Source: Macrostomum hystrix (lineage: Eukaryota; Platyhelminthes; Macrostomidae). Taken from it: a DNA stretch of 64,000 bases. Each line of letters starts with the position of its first letter. The first letter of the stretch is position 1. The position numbers and the translations under genes were made by a program. A model generated the notes under the pieces. The model had not been told where the DNA came from. It saw only the letters and a list, made by a program, of their open reading frames with translations, and did no database searches. The stretch spans positions 16,062,501 through 16,126,500 of the forward strand of contig CATNEN010000001.1 of assembly GCA_950097015.1 (NCBI GenBank). Direction: 5' to 3'. Below are positions 43,401 to 54,089 of this stretch, piece by piece.

Positions 43401-46310
43401 GACTTACACACTCGATTCAGTATCAACCTGAGGATCTGGGAGAGTGTTATCCTCAACCTGAGGATCTGGGAGAGTTTTATCCTCAACCTGAGGATCTGGG
43501 AGAGTGTTATCCTCAACCTGAGGATCTGGGAGAGTGTTATCCTCAACCTGAGTATCTGGGAGAGTTTTATCCTCAACCTGAGTATCTGGGAGAGTTTTAT
43601 CCTCAACCTGAGGATCTGGGAGAGTGTTATCCTCAACCTGAGTATCTGGGAGAGTTTTATCCTCAACCTGAGGATCTGGGAGAGTGTTATCCTCAACCTG
43701 AGGATCTGGGAGAGTGTTATACTCAACCTGAGGATCTGGGAGAGTGTTATCCTCAACCTGAGGATCTGGGAGAGTGTTATCCTCAACCTGAGGATCTGGG
43801 AGAGTGTTATCCTCAACCTGAGGATCTGGGAGAGTGTTATCCTCAACCTGAGGATCTGGGAGAGTGTTATCCTCAACCTGAGGATCTGGGAGAGTGTTAT
43901 CCTCAACCTGAGGATCTGGGAGAGTGTTATCCTCAACCTGAGGATCTGGGAGAGTGTTATCCTCAACCTGAGTATCTGGGAGAGTTTTATCCTCAACCTG
44001 AGGATCTGGGAGAGTGTTATCCTCAACCTGAGTATCTGGGAGAGTGTTATCCTCAACCTGAGGATCTGGGAGAGTGTTATCCTCAACCTGAGGATCTGGG
44101 AGAGTGTTATCCTCAACCTGAGTATCTGGGAGAGTTTTATCCTCAACCTGAGTATCTGGGAGAGTTTTATCCTCAACCTGAGGATCTGGGAGAGTGTTAT
44201 CCTCAACCTGAGGATCTGGGAGAGTTTTATCCTCAACCTGAGGATCTGGGAGAGTGTTATCCTCAACCTGAGGATCTGGGAGAGTGTTATCCTCAACCTG
44301 AGTATCTGGGAGAGTTTTATCCTCAACCTGAGGATCTGGGAGAGTGTTATCCTCAACCTGAGTATCTGGGAGAGTGTTATCCTCAACCTGAGGATCTGGG
44401 AGAGTGTTATCCTCAACCTGAGGATCTGGGAGAGTGTTATCCTCAACCTGAGGATCTGGGAGAGTGTTATCCTCAACCTGAGTATCTGGGAGAGTTTTAT
44501 CCTCAACCTGAGGATCTGGGAGAGTGTTATCCTCAACCTGAGGATCTGGGAGAGTGTTATCCTCAACCTGAGGATCTGGGAGAGTGTTATCCTCAACCTG
44601 AGGATCTGGGAGAGTTTTATCCTCAACCTGAGTATCTGGGAGAGTGTTATCCTCAACCTGAGTATCTGGGAGAGTGTTATCCTCAACCTGAGGATCTGGG
44701 AGAGTGTTATCCTCAACCTGAGGATCTAGGAGAGTGTTATCCTCAACCTGAGTATCTGGGAGAGTGTTATCTTCAACCTGAGGATCTGAGAGAGTTTTAT
44801 CCTCAACCTGAGTATCTGGGAGAGTGTTATCCTCAACCTGAGGATCTGGGAGAGTGTTATCCTCAACCTGAGTATCTGGGAGTGTGTTATCCTCAACCTG
44901 AGGATCTGGGAGAGTGTTATCCTCAACCTGAGGATCTGGGAGAGTTTTATCCTCAACCTGAGGATCTGGGAGAGTGTTATCCTCAACCTGAGGATCTGGG
45001 AGAGTTTTATCCTCAACCTGAGTATCTGGGAGTGTGTTATCTTCAACCTGAGGATCTGAGAGAGTTTTATCCTCAACCTGAGTATCTGGGAGTGTGTTAT
45101 CCTCAACCTGAGGATCTGGGAGAGTGTTATCCTCAACCTGAGGATCTGGGAGTGTGTTATCCTCAACCTGAGGATCTGGGAGAGTGTTATCCTCAACCTG
45201 AGTATCTAGGAGAGTGTTATCCTCAAGCTGAGGATCTGGGAGAGTGTTATCCTCAACCTGAGTATCTAGGAGAGTGTTATCCTCAACCTGAGGATCTGGG
45301 AGTGTGTCAGTTTGGTCGAAATATGAAACCCGAATCCTGATGTTGTCGCAAAGTGCTCACAACTTCAAGAAGGCAAATCCCTGACAGTGTTTGTCGAGCA
45401 GGGAGCGTGACAAATGTTGAATGTTTTAAAATATTTAGAAAGTCAAACAGAACTGTATTCACAATCTGCTAAGGTAAGTAATCTGTCAAAATCTTGCAAC
45501 AGTTGGTGCTGGAGAGTTGCAGTCTCAACTTTCCGAATTCATTCGAACAAAAAAAGACAACTTAGTCAGGAAAAAAGTTAGAAAGCGTAAAGTTTGCCAA
45601 ACGTGGTTGAAATTGAGGTTGTGTTGGCAGGGCTTGGCTTTCCAAAACACCAGTTTTTGACAGAAATCGAGTTCTCAGGTTCGCTTGTTGCTTGACCGAT
45701 TTTGTTTAAACTCAAAGACCTGCGACCTCGACTGAGACCTTGGATAAACTTTGGAACAACAAAACGCGTGAGATTTCTTGGATTTGGAAGATTTGAAGGT
45801 CAATAGGAGAAAGGGTGTGTGAGGAAGGGTGAGATTTCAGGATTGGTGAGTTTTTGTTATGGGTGAGATTTCGTTATGGGTGAGATTTCGCAATGGGTGA
45901 AATTTCTGGACGTGAGATTCAGGATGGGTGAGATTTCAGAATTTGGTGAGATTTCAGGATGGGTGAGATTTCAGGATGGGTGAGATTTCAGGATGGGTGA
46001 GATTTCAGGATGAGTGAGATTTCAGAATGGGTGAGATTTCAGGATGGGTGAGATTTCAGGAAGGGTGAGATTTAAGGATGGGTGAGATTTCAGGATGGGT
46101 GAGATTTCAGGATGAGTGAGATTTCAGGATGAGTGAGATTTCAGGATGGGTGAGATTTCAGGATGGGTGAGATTTCAGGATGGGTGAGATTTCAGGATGG
46201 GTGAGATTTCAGGATGAGTGGTATCACAGAAGGCACAGTGAACAGCCAGGCTTACTTGACCGACCGTCCTCAGTCAGCGCCATGTGTTGCTGCTCGAAGC
46301 CGGAGTCCAT
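37614..46310 (-). CDS. Nuclear receptor, NR2E group (dissatisfaction/tailless-like)
   Basis: Five coding exons join with matching phases: 46310-46256, 41466-41224, 40585-39785, 39386-39283 and 37934-37614, giving 507 codons. Exon 1 ([18 protein letters not shown]) ends at GTAAGC. Exon 2 encodes the DNA-binding domain with the leader [13 protein letters not shown], the two C4 zinc fingers, a CDGCSG P-box and [13 protein letters not shown]. Exon 3 resumes [12 protein letters not shown], then a proline run, an alanine run and the start of the ligand-binding domain ([15 protein letters not shown]). Exons 4-5 supply [25 protein letters not shown] and an [10 protein letters not shown] helix resembling the NR2E activation helix. 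A glutamine-rich tail follows. The protein should be a nuclear transcription factor; family members act in neural, eye and sexual development. The leader and finger sequences look closest to dissatisfaction. The first exon is the least certain join. Confidence 0.85.
37953..38544. repeat. 17-bp minisatellite in receptor intron 4
   Basis: About 35 near-identical copies of GACCTGCGTCACTGAAT, with a TGCG/TACG variant. The array begins only about 17 bp from the splice acceptor at 37935. Confidence 0.95.
38545..39275. repeat. 8-bp (GTCCCAGA) minisatellite in receptor intron 4
   Basis: Runs of GTCCCAGA with higher-order variants (CAGTGTTCCAGT) reach within about 10 bp of the donor at 39282. With the 17-bp array it makes up almost the whole 1348-bp intron. 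Confidence 0.95.
39387..39784. other. Receptor intron 3
   Basis: A 398-bp GT-AG intron on the minus strand without tandem repeats, unlike the other introns of this gene. No other feature is seen. Confidence 0.7.
40612..41220. repeat. 12-bp purine/pyrimidine minisatellite in receptor intron 2
   Basis: About 50 copies of CCCTTCCTCTCT (minus strand AGAGAGGAAGGG) fill the 638-bp intron 41223-40586 almost completely. The donor itself (GTGAGAGAAAGGGAGG) grades into the array. The array is open in most frames on both strands and creates pseudo-proteins of 200-400 codons. Confidence 0.95.
41500..42275. repeat. 21-bp minisatellite in receptor intron 1
   Basis: About 36 copies of GAGAGTTGTGAGATTAGATGG with A/G and T/C variants. 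The first units lie within 40 bp of the acceptor for the DNA-binding-domain exon. Confidence 0.95.
42276..43419. other. Unique part of receptor intron 1
   Basis: A GC-moderate unique stretch inside the 4.8-kb first intron. On the plus strand ATG at 43070 followed by a few codons and CTACAG^GTGAGC could be a small first exon of an unseen gene, but nothing downstream supports it. A GT run is at 43156-43172. Confidence 0.3.
43420..45305. repeat. 30-bp minisatellite, about 63 copies
   Basis: The unit is GAGGATCTGGGAGAGTGTTA plus TCCTCAACCT, extremely regular, with two frequent variant positions (GAGGAT/GAGTAT and GTGTTAT/TTTTAT). Period 30 keeps frames open: 666 and 447 codons on plus, 447 on minus. 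It lies inside receptor intron 1. Confidence 0.97.
45306..45829. other. Unique spacer between two intron arrays
   Basis: Unique AT-balanced sequence in receptor intron 1; nothing recognised. Confidence 0.35.
45830..46215. repeat. 17-bp minisatellite near receptor exon 1
   Basis: About 20 copies of GGATGGGTGAGATTTCA, ending some 40 bp from the exon 1 donor at 46255. Confidence 0.93.
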
Positions 46311-47320
46311 TGCCAGCTTCCTTCTATTCAAGCGGCAAGAAAATGAGACAAGAATCGATTTCCACTCTGAATTGAACTGCTCCAACCGTGAAGCTTGTTA
46401 CCTTTATAGCTTCGATTGAGTCGGCCTTGAGTTCTGCCTACACTTGATGCCAGAGGGGCATCCTGTGTCTCCCAGTCAGCGGCAGCCAATCAGGCAACGT
46501 CCGCCCCGCTGCCCCTGCCCTCCGTCTCGTGGGATTTTTCCCAGATGCCGTCAAGTTTTAGCCGTCAAAAAATAACAAGGAGGCGACCACAGCTCAATCA
46601 CGGCTAAGCAAAATGGAAGTGTCATGTCAGTCTCGGCCCAAGCTCCACTTTGTTTAAATCGAAAGTTTGTAATCCCATGCAGAGATGTTACACCTCCCTC
46701 TCAGCCGCGGATTAATAATTCAACCGGGGATCCGTATTCTTTTTTGAGAAGACAAGACTCAAAGGTGGAGAAAGTAAAATTAAATAAATTGTCCGGAGTT
46801 GAGACAATACAGGTTTCTCCAGTTTAAGCGAATCAATTCATCAATTATCCACCAGTGTTGCGTGAGCCGCTTTGAGGGGCTGCCAAATACTCGAGAATTG
46901 CGACACCAACTGACTCAGGAGCCCGGTGTATGAGCACAATAGATCACTTCTACTCACTCCCGACTCAACTCTTTACTTTCACCTTCAGCCTCCAAGTTGT
47001 CACGCCACCCTCTGCCACTCACTGCTGTGTGCTGCTAGGCATGCAATATTAACTAACACTAAATCAGGTCGGAGCAATTGCAGTTTGAGGCAGAGAAGTT
47101 GAGATTTGAAAATTAATTTGACCAAAGAGACGGCATTGCTAAAGCTGAATTATTAATGCAACCGATTGTTCATTGTTCTGGGTGGAGCTTGACTAACTGA
47201 ACTGCACAGCTGCCCGCTTATTAACTCATCCACTCACAATGAGCCGCTCAGTGTGTGCTTCTGCTGAATACACTAGCCTGCTAATTTATCTGCATTACAG
47301 AAATATCTGTAACACCTCAA
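46311..47320. other. Upstream region of the receptor gene
   Basis: Probably holds the receptor's 5' UTR and promoter. A CCAAT motif is at about 46486 on the plus strand. No other gene recognised. Confidence 0.3.
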
Positions 47321-47324
47321 TATG

Positions 47325-48930
47325 GGTGAGCTCATTCCTTCACCCATCTGCCCATCCCTTCACCCATCTGCCCATCCCTTCACCCATCTGCCCATCCCTT
47401 CACCCATCTCCCCATCCCTTCACCCATCTGCCCATCCCTTCACCCATCTCCCCATCCCTTCACCCATCTGCCCATCCCTTCACCCATCTCCCCATCCCTT
47501 CACCCATCTTCCCATCACTTCACTCGTCTGCCCATCCCTTCACTCGTCTCCCCATCCCTTCACCCATCTCCCCATACCTTCACCCATCTCCCCATCCCTT
47601 CACCCATCTGCCCATACCTTCACCCATCTGCCCATCCCTTCACCAATCTGCCCATCCCTTCACCCATCTCCCCATCCCTTCACCCATCTTCCCATCACTT
47701 CACTCGTCTGCCCATCCCTTCACTCGTCTCCCCATCCCTTCACCAATCTGCCCATCCCTTCACCCATCTCCCCATCCCTTCACCCATCTTCCCATCACTT
47801 CACTCGTCTGCCCATCCCTTCACTCGTCTCCCCATCCCTTCACCCATCTGCCCATACCTTCACCCATCTCCCCATCCCTTCACCCATCTCCCCATCCCTT
47901 CACCCATCTTCCCATCACTTCACTCGTCTGCCCATCCCTTCACTCGTCTCCCCATCCCTTTACTAGTCTCCAATCCCTTCACTCGTCTCCCCATCCCTTT
48001 ACTAGTCTCCCCATCCCTTCACTCGTCTCCCCATCCCTTTACTAGTCTCCCCATCCCTTTACTCGTCTCCCCATCCCTTTACTAGTCTCCCCATCCCTTC
48101 ACTCGTCTCCCCATCCCTTTACTCGTCTGCCCATCCCTTCACTCGTCTCCCCATCCCTTCACTCGTCTCCCCATCCCTTTACTCGTCTGCCCATCCCTTC
48201 ACCCATCTTCCCCATCCCTTCACCCATCTTCCCATCCCTTCACTCGTCTCCCCACCCCTTCACTCGTCTCCCCATCCCTTCACTCGTCTCCCCATCCCTT
48301 CACCCATCTTCCCATCCCTTCACTCGTCTGCCCATCCCTTCACTCGTCTGCCCATCCCTTCACTCGTCTCCCCATCCCTTCACTCGTCTCCCCATCCCTT
48401 CACCCATCTTCCCCATCCCTTCACCCATCTTCCCATCCCTTCACTCGTCTGCCCATCCCTTCACTCGTCTCCCCATCCCTTCACTCGTCTCCCCATCCCT
48501 TCACCCATCTTCCCATCTCTTCACTCGTCTGCCCATCCCTTCACTCGTCTCCCCATCCCTTTACTCGTTTACCCATCCCTTCACTCGTCTCCCCATCCCT
48601 TTACTAGTCTCCCCATCCCTTTACTCGTCTCCCCATCCCTTTACTAGTCTCCCCATCCATTCACTCGTCTCCCCATCCCTTTACTCGTCTGCCCATCCCT
48701 TCACTCGTCTCCCCATCCCTTCACTCGTCTCCCCATCCCTTCACTCGTCTCCCCATCTCTTCACTCGTCTCCCCATCGCTTTACTCGTCTGCCCATCCCT
48801 TCACTCGTCTCCCCATCCCTTCACTCGTCTCCCCATCTCCCTTCACCCATATCCTATCCCTTCATCTAACCCTATCCCTTTACCCATCTCCTATCCGTTC
48901 ACCCATCACCCTTCACCCATCTGCCCATCC
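47325..48930. repeat. 20-bp minisatellite, about 80 copies
   Basis: The unit is CCCATCCCTTCACCCATCTG, with CACTCGTCTC, TACTAGTCTC and CACCCATCTT variants arranged in blocks. Frames of 214 and 268 codons arise from it. Confidence 0.95.
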
Positions 48931-49315
48931 CTTCACTGATCAATATATCAGTCAGGAAATCAACGAAAAGCTCCGCTTTTAATTTGAAACATGCAATTCA
49001 CTTTTAGCAGTGCTGCTTCTTGGAAACAGAGACAGAAGACACTGTAAGTTATACAAAAAATGTTTATACTTTATTTAACAAGTCATAAACAAGTAAATTT
49101 TTTGATGGAATGTAAGGACGGAATTGAAATCGCTAGTGAAAAATGTAACCTACAAACCAGTGCCCGCCACTGCGTATAAGGCGTTAAAATTCAGAAATAG
49201 TACGTACGAATAACACAAGGATAATTTAGGATACAATTCGCATTTGCATACGAAACTACTTACAGTAGGCACATTGTTTTCTTTTTAGTAATGCTTTTGG
49301 TATCTAAGGACGCTA
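48931..49315. other. AT-rich spacer
   Basis: Unique sequence; an AATAAA on the minus strand near 49069 could serve the DNAAF6 transcript. Nothing else seen. Confidence 0.35.
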
Positions 49316-49319
49316 TTTA

Positions 49320-49925
49320 CCCCAACCTTCAGGTATCTAATGGACACCACTTCCCCTGAACCTTCAGGTATCTGATGGACATCACTTCCCCTGAACCTTC
49401 AGGTATCTGATGGACATCACTTCCCCTGAACCTTCAGGTATCTGATGGACATCACTTCCCCTGAACCTTCAGGTATCTGATGGACATCACTTCCCCTGAA
49501 CCTTCAGGTATCTGATGGACATCACTTCCCCTGAACCTTCAGGTATCTAACGGACATCACTTCCCCTGAACCTTCAGGTATCTAATGGACATCACTTCCC
49601 CTGAACCTTCATGTATCTAACGGACATCACTTCCCCTGAACCTTCAGGTATCTAATGGACATCACTTCCCCTGAACCTTCATTTATCTAACGGACATCAC
49701 TTCCCCTGAACCTTCAGGTATCTAACGGACATCACTTCCCCTGAACCTTCACGTATCTAATGTACATCACTTCTCCTGAACCTTCAGGTATCTGATGGAC
49801 ATCACTTCCCCTGAACCTTCAGGTATCTAATGGACACCACTTCCCCTGAACCTTCAGGTATCTAGGGCGCTATTCTCTTGAACCTTCAGGTATCTAGGGC
49901 GCTATTCTCTTGAACCTTCAGGTAT
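49320..49925. repeat. 35-bp minisatellite downstream of DNAAF6
   Basis: About 17 copies of a 35-bp unit containing GAACCTTCAGGTATCTGATG. It ends about 80 bp from the DNAAF6 stop codon, so it is probably 3' UTR or immediate flank. Confidence 0.95.
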
Positions 49926-50001
49926 CAAAGGACATCCTTCACCCTGAGATTTCAGATGTCTGTGGCAATCCGTTATTCTGAACCTCCAGGTGTTGGTGGC
50001 G

Positions 50002-53000
50002 TCAGAAGTTGACAAAGTCAAAGTCGCGCTTATTAGCGAGAGTGACAGTGAGAGTAGCCGAGTCCGCGTCAAAGCGGGCTGTTCCGCTATCAGGATCAAC
50101 GGGATGCGGCAGGTGCAAGCCGAGCCTGTAGCGAGCCGACCTGAGATCCAGAAACCTGTCGCGAACGTCCAGGTTCAACTCGTTGGCCGATTTTGTTCCA
50201 GGCAGTTTGATGCTGATCTGCGGGTTTTTTCATAACAACTTAAAAAAGACAAAACAATGTACCTATCACACTACTGACAGCTGGACCTCAGTAGAAATAA
50301 AAGCAAGTTACTGGCGTTTTCTTAAAAAAATCAACTAAAAAACAAAAAATCGTTCATTTTTATGACAAAACTTTCTTAAACAATTGATTATATTTTTAGA
50401 TATTTATTAGTCAGTCACAATCCGGAAACTTTTCTGGTAGTTGGTCCAACAAGTTGCAACTTGGGCAGTTGAGCTCGCCTCATAGCTAATGCGCTGCCAA
50501 CACAACAGAAGCAGCCTCCAACAGCAGATATCACGCCATGCTCCGGCTCGCCTGCTTTCGCTAAGGACAACCGGCGACCCGCACAGTTTCCATTCACCGA
50601 CGAGGCCGAAGATGACGTCAATGATGAGCCGAAGTGCCAGCCGCCGAGTTCAGCTTGCAAACGGTTGCGCTGAAGGCAGACCTCGCAGACTAGCTTCTTG
50701 GTGCAGCTGCAGATTCGCGCTGTATCGGCTGAGGCGGGAGTGGAGGCTGGAGAATACTCGATTGGCGGCCTGCCGAGATCAGCGTAGGGAATTGTGTCAG
50801 ACGGTTGGGGAATTGTGTCAGACGGTTGGGGAATTGTGTCAGACGGTTGGGTAATTGTGTCAGACGGTTGGGTAATTGTGTCAGACGGTTGAGGAATTGA
50901 GTCAGACGGTTGGGTAATTGTGTCAGACGGTTCGGTAGTTGTGTCAGACGGTTGGGGAATCGTGTCAGACGGTTGGGTAATTGTGTCAGACGGTTGGGTA
51001 ATTGTGTCAGACGGTTGGGGAAGTGGGTCAGAAGATTCAGACAATCTGGAAGTGTCCATCAATAAGAATAAGGAAGTCTGCAGCTTACAGGCAGTCAACA
51101 CAGAAGCGCAGGTCGCACACGCAGCATCTGGTGGCAGTCGGGTGGGCAGTCAGCGGCAGGCAGCAGTGACACTGCGGGCTGAGCTTCAGTCCGCACAGCA
51201 GGCAGGACCTGACGCCGTCGCCAGCCAAGGAGCGCTCCAGGAAGCGCAGTCGCTGGGCGCAGCCGTGCAAGCGAAGAGTTTCGCCCAACTGCAGGGCCTC
51301 CCAGCGGCGCAGCACGCAGGTCACGTGATCGAGCTCGGCGTCAGTTAGCAACAGGCTGGGATTTTGACTGTGCCAACCGCGCTGTATTTTCTGTCGCAAA
51401 TTCAACTGACGATCGGTTGGAAATCTCTGCTTGAAGAACTGCTTCACTCGCTGAGTCATTTGGGCAGCTTACAGGTTCAGCAGCTTGCGGATTCAACAGC
51501 TTGCAGATTCAGCAGCTTACAGGTTCAACAGCTTACAGGTTCAACAGCTTGCAGATTCAAAAGCTTGCAGATTCAACAGCTTGCAGATTCAACAGCTTGC
51601 AGATTCAGCAGCTTGCAGATTCAACAGCTTGCAGGTTCAGCAGCTTGCAGATTCAACAGCTTGCAGATTCAACAGCTTGCAGATTCAGCAGCTTGCAGAA
51701 TCGACAGCTTGCAGATTCAGCAGCTTGCAGGTTTAAAAGCTTGCAGATTCCACAGCTGGCAGATTCAACAGCTTGCAGATTCAACAGCTTGCAGGTTCAA
51801 CAGCTGGCAGATTCAACAGCTTGCAGATTCAACAGCTGGCAGATTCAACAGCTTGCAGATTCAACAGCTGGCAGATTCAACAGCTTGCAGATTCAACAGC
51901 TTGCAGATTCAACAGCTTGCAGATTCAACAGCTTGCAGATTCAACAGCTTGCAGGTTCAACAGCTGGCAGATTCAACAGCTTGCAGATTCAACAGCTTGC
52001 AGATTCAACAGCTTGCAGGTTCAACAGCTGGCAGATTCAACAGCTTGCAGATTCAACAGCTTGCAGATTCAACAGCTGGCAGATTCAACAGCTTGCAGAT
52101 TCAACAGCTTGCAGATTCAACAGCTTGCAGATTCAACAGCTTGCAGGTTCAACAGCTGGCAGATTCAACAGCTTGCAGATTCAACAGCTTGCAGATTCAA
52201 CAGCTTGCAGATTCAACAGCTTGCAGATTCAACAGCTTGCAGGTTCAACAGCTGGCAGATTCAACAGCTTGCAGATTCAACAGCTTGCAGATTCAACAGC
52301 TGGCAGATTCAACAGCTTGCAGATTCAACAGCTTGCAGATTCAACAGCTTGCAGAGTCAACAGCTTGCAGGTTCAACAGCTGGCAGATTCAACAGCTTGC
52401 AGATTCAACAGCTTGCAGATTCAACAGCTTGCAGATTCAACAGCTTGCAGGTTCAACAGCTTGCAGATTCAACAGCTTGCAGATTCAACAGCTTGCAGAT
52501 TCAACAGCTTGCAGATTCAACAGCTTGCAGATTCAACAGCTTGCAGATTCAACAGCTTGCAGGTTCAACAGCTTGCAGATTCAACAGCTTGCAGATTCAA
52601 CAGCTTGCAGATTCAACAGCTTGCAGATTCAACAGCTTGCAGATTCAACAGCTTGCAGATTCAACAGCTTGCAGGTTCAACAGCTGGCAGATTCAACAGC
52701 TTGCAGATTCAACAGCTTGCAGATTCAACAGCTGGCAGATTCAACAGCTTGCAGATTCAACAGCTTGCAGATTCAACAGCTTGCAGAGTCAACAGCTTGC
52801 AGGTTCAACAGCTGGCAGATTCAACAGCTTGCAGATTCAACAGCTTGCAGATTCAACAGCTTGCAGATTCAACAGCTTGCAGGTTCAACAGCTTGCAGAT
52901 TCAACAGCTTGCAGATTCAACAGCTTGCAGATTCAACAGCTTGCAGATTCAACAGCTTGCAGATTCAACAGCTGGCAGATTCAACAGCTTGCAGATTCAA

Positions 53001-53827
53001 CAGCTTGCAGGTTCAACAGCTTGCAGATTCAACAGCTGGCAGATTCAACAGCTTGCAGATTCAACAGCTTGCAGATTCAACAGCTTGCAGATTCAACAGC
53101 TTGCAGATTCAACAGCTTGCAGGTTCAACAGCTTGCAAATTCAACAGCTTGCAGATTCAACAGCTTGCAGATTCAACAGCTTGCAGATTCAACAGCTTGC
53201 AGATTCAACAGCTGGCAGATTCAACAGCTTGCAGATTCAACAGCTTGCAGGTTCAACAGCTTGCAGATTCAACAGCTTGCAGATTCAACAGCTTGCAGAT
53301 TCAACAGCTTGCAGGTTCAACAGCTTGCAGATTCAACAGCTTGCAGATTCAACAGCTGGCAGATTCAACAGCTTGCAGATTCAACAGCTGGCAGATTCAA
53401 CAGCTTGTATTTAGGATTCTAATTGAAATGCAGTGCTACTAGAAGCAGGGAAACGCAAACTAAGCGCAGAAAAAACGCATATAAATATTGGGGCAGCAGG
53501 GCAACCCCTAGGCTGCACATCCGGGCGATTCCTCATCCCAAAATGGGATCTGGCCTGGGATCCTAGCCTGAACCGGTCTGAAAGTGCCTATTAAAAAAAC
53601 AGATTTCACATAGAAGCGCAGCTCACCACAATGTGTTCGCAGCTGGCTGTGGCGGGAGTTTTATTCCCAACGCCCAGAAACATATCCTCTGGCGTCACGG
53701 CCTGACGAAAGTGCATCTCGTACTGCGGCTGTTGACGCGGATCTAGCCGGTCGTCCAGAACGCCTGATTCTCCATCGCCAACCTCGTCAGGATGCCAAAT
53801 GTCGTTGGGATTGCTAGGCTCTGCAGT

Positions 53828-53862
<35 letters not shown>

Positions 53863-54016
53863 ATGAAGCACCCTTGCCAATGTCTCCAGGATTAAGCTTA
53901 GCGTAATGATCAACTTTGCGGCCTGCACTTTCTCCGTCACTGTCCGAGCTGTCACCGTGATCTGCCGGCGATTTTAACAGATTCTGCAAGGCCTGGAGTC
54001 CGCCGATGGTGTCCAT
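50002..54016 (-). CDS. DNAAF6: Dynein axonemal assembly factor 6 (PIH1D3)
   Basis: Two exons: 54016-53627 (130 codons, MDTIGGLQALQNLLKS...) and 50217-50002 (71 codons plus TGA). The donor GTG^GTGAGC and acceptor CGCAG^ATC are both phase 0. The total, 201 aa, is close to the human length of about 214. Exon 1 carries an acidic linker with an alanine run, then NDIWHPDEV and YEMHFRQAVTPEDMFLGV, the hallmark PIH1D3 segment. Exon 2 reads ISIKLPGTKSANELNLDV, RFLDLRSARYRLGLHLPH and DFDFVNF, the family's C-terminal CS-like domain. The protein is a cytoplasmic co-chaperone working with HSP90 and other DNAAFs to pre-assemble dynein arms of motile cilia. The 3.4-kb intron holds a large minisatellite and a same-strand Noc2-like gene. 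Confidence 0.88.
50415..51459 (-). CDS. RPH3AL: Noc2/rabphilin-like Rab-effector, nested in DNAAF6 intron
   Basis: Proposed exons 51459-51089 and 50706-50415 (220 aa), with donor CT^GTAAGC and acceptor CTGCAG^C in phase 2. Exon 1 starts MTQRVKQFFKQRF and has DRQLNLRQKIQRGW, LTDAELDHVTCVL and AGDGVRSCLLCGLKL. These align in order with the Rab-binding helix and first zinc pair of Noc2 (RPH3AL) and rabphilin. CCVCDLRFCVDC follows. Exon 2 gives TKKLVCEVCLQRNR and GGWHFGSSL, matching the last zinc pair and the (S)GAWF(Y/F)KG motif. The family binds Rab3/Rab27 on secretory vesicles and regulates exocytosis. There are no C2 domains, so Noc2 fits better than rabphilin. The 21-bp repeat between the exons is in frame and might instead be coding. 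The gene lies on the same strand inside the DNAAF6 intron. Confidence 0.7.
50785..51030. repeat. 21-bp minisatellite in the Noc2-like intron
   Basis: About 11 copies of AATTGTGTCAGACGGTTGGGG. The period keeps the minus frame open (SDTITQP repeats), so coding use cannot be excluded from sequence alone. Confidence 0.9.
51480..53405. repeat. 16-bp minisatellite, about 120 copies
   Basis: The unit is TTGCAGATTCAACAGC with TTGCAG/TGGCAG and GATTC/GGTTC variants. Because 16 is not a multiple of three and the unit has no stop in any plus frame, all three plus frames are open for 549-692 codons. It lies in the DNAAF6 intron, starting about 20 bp upstream of the Noc2-like ATG. Confidence 0.97.
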
Positions 54017-54089
54017 AGCGATGACCTTGGAATGACCTGGAACTGCAAATATTGCTGCCTGAGCTATAGTTTGGAATAATTGGGCTTAC

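Noticed and set aside
43340..45340. 666-codon plus frame of [14 protein letters not shown] repeats
   Set aside because: It is a 30-bp minisatellite inside a receptor intron. Other frames on both strands are equally open, and there is no signal for translation.
47239..48045. 268-codon plus frame of HPFTHLPIPSP repeats
   Set aside because: A 20-bp minisatellite read in three frames; unit variants do not respect codons.
51364..53442. 692-, 637- and 549-codon plus frames of QIQQLADSTACRFNS-type repeats
   Set aside because: The 16-bp unit simply lacks stops in all plus frames; the protein repeat of 16 residues is three units read through.
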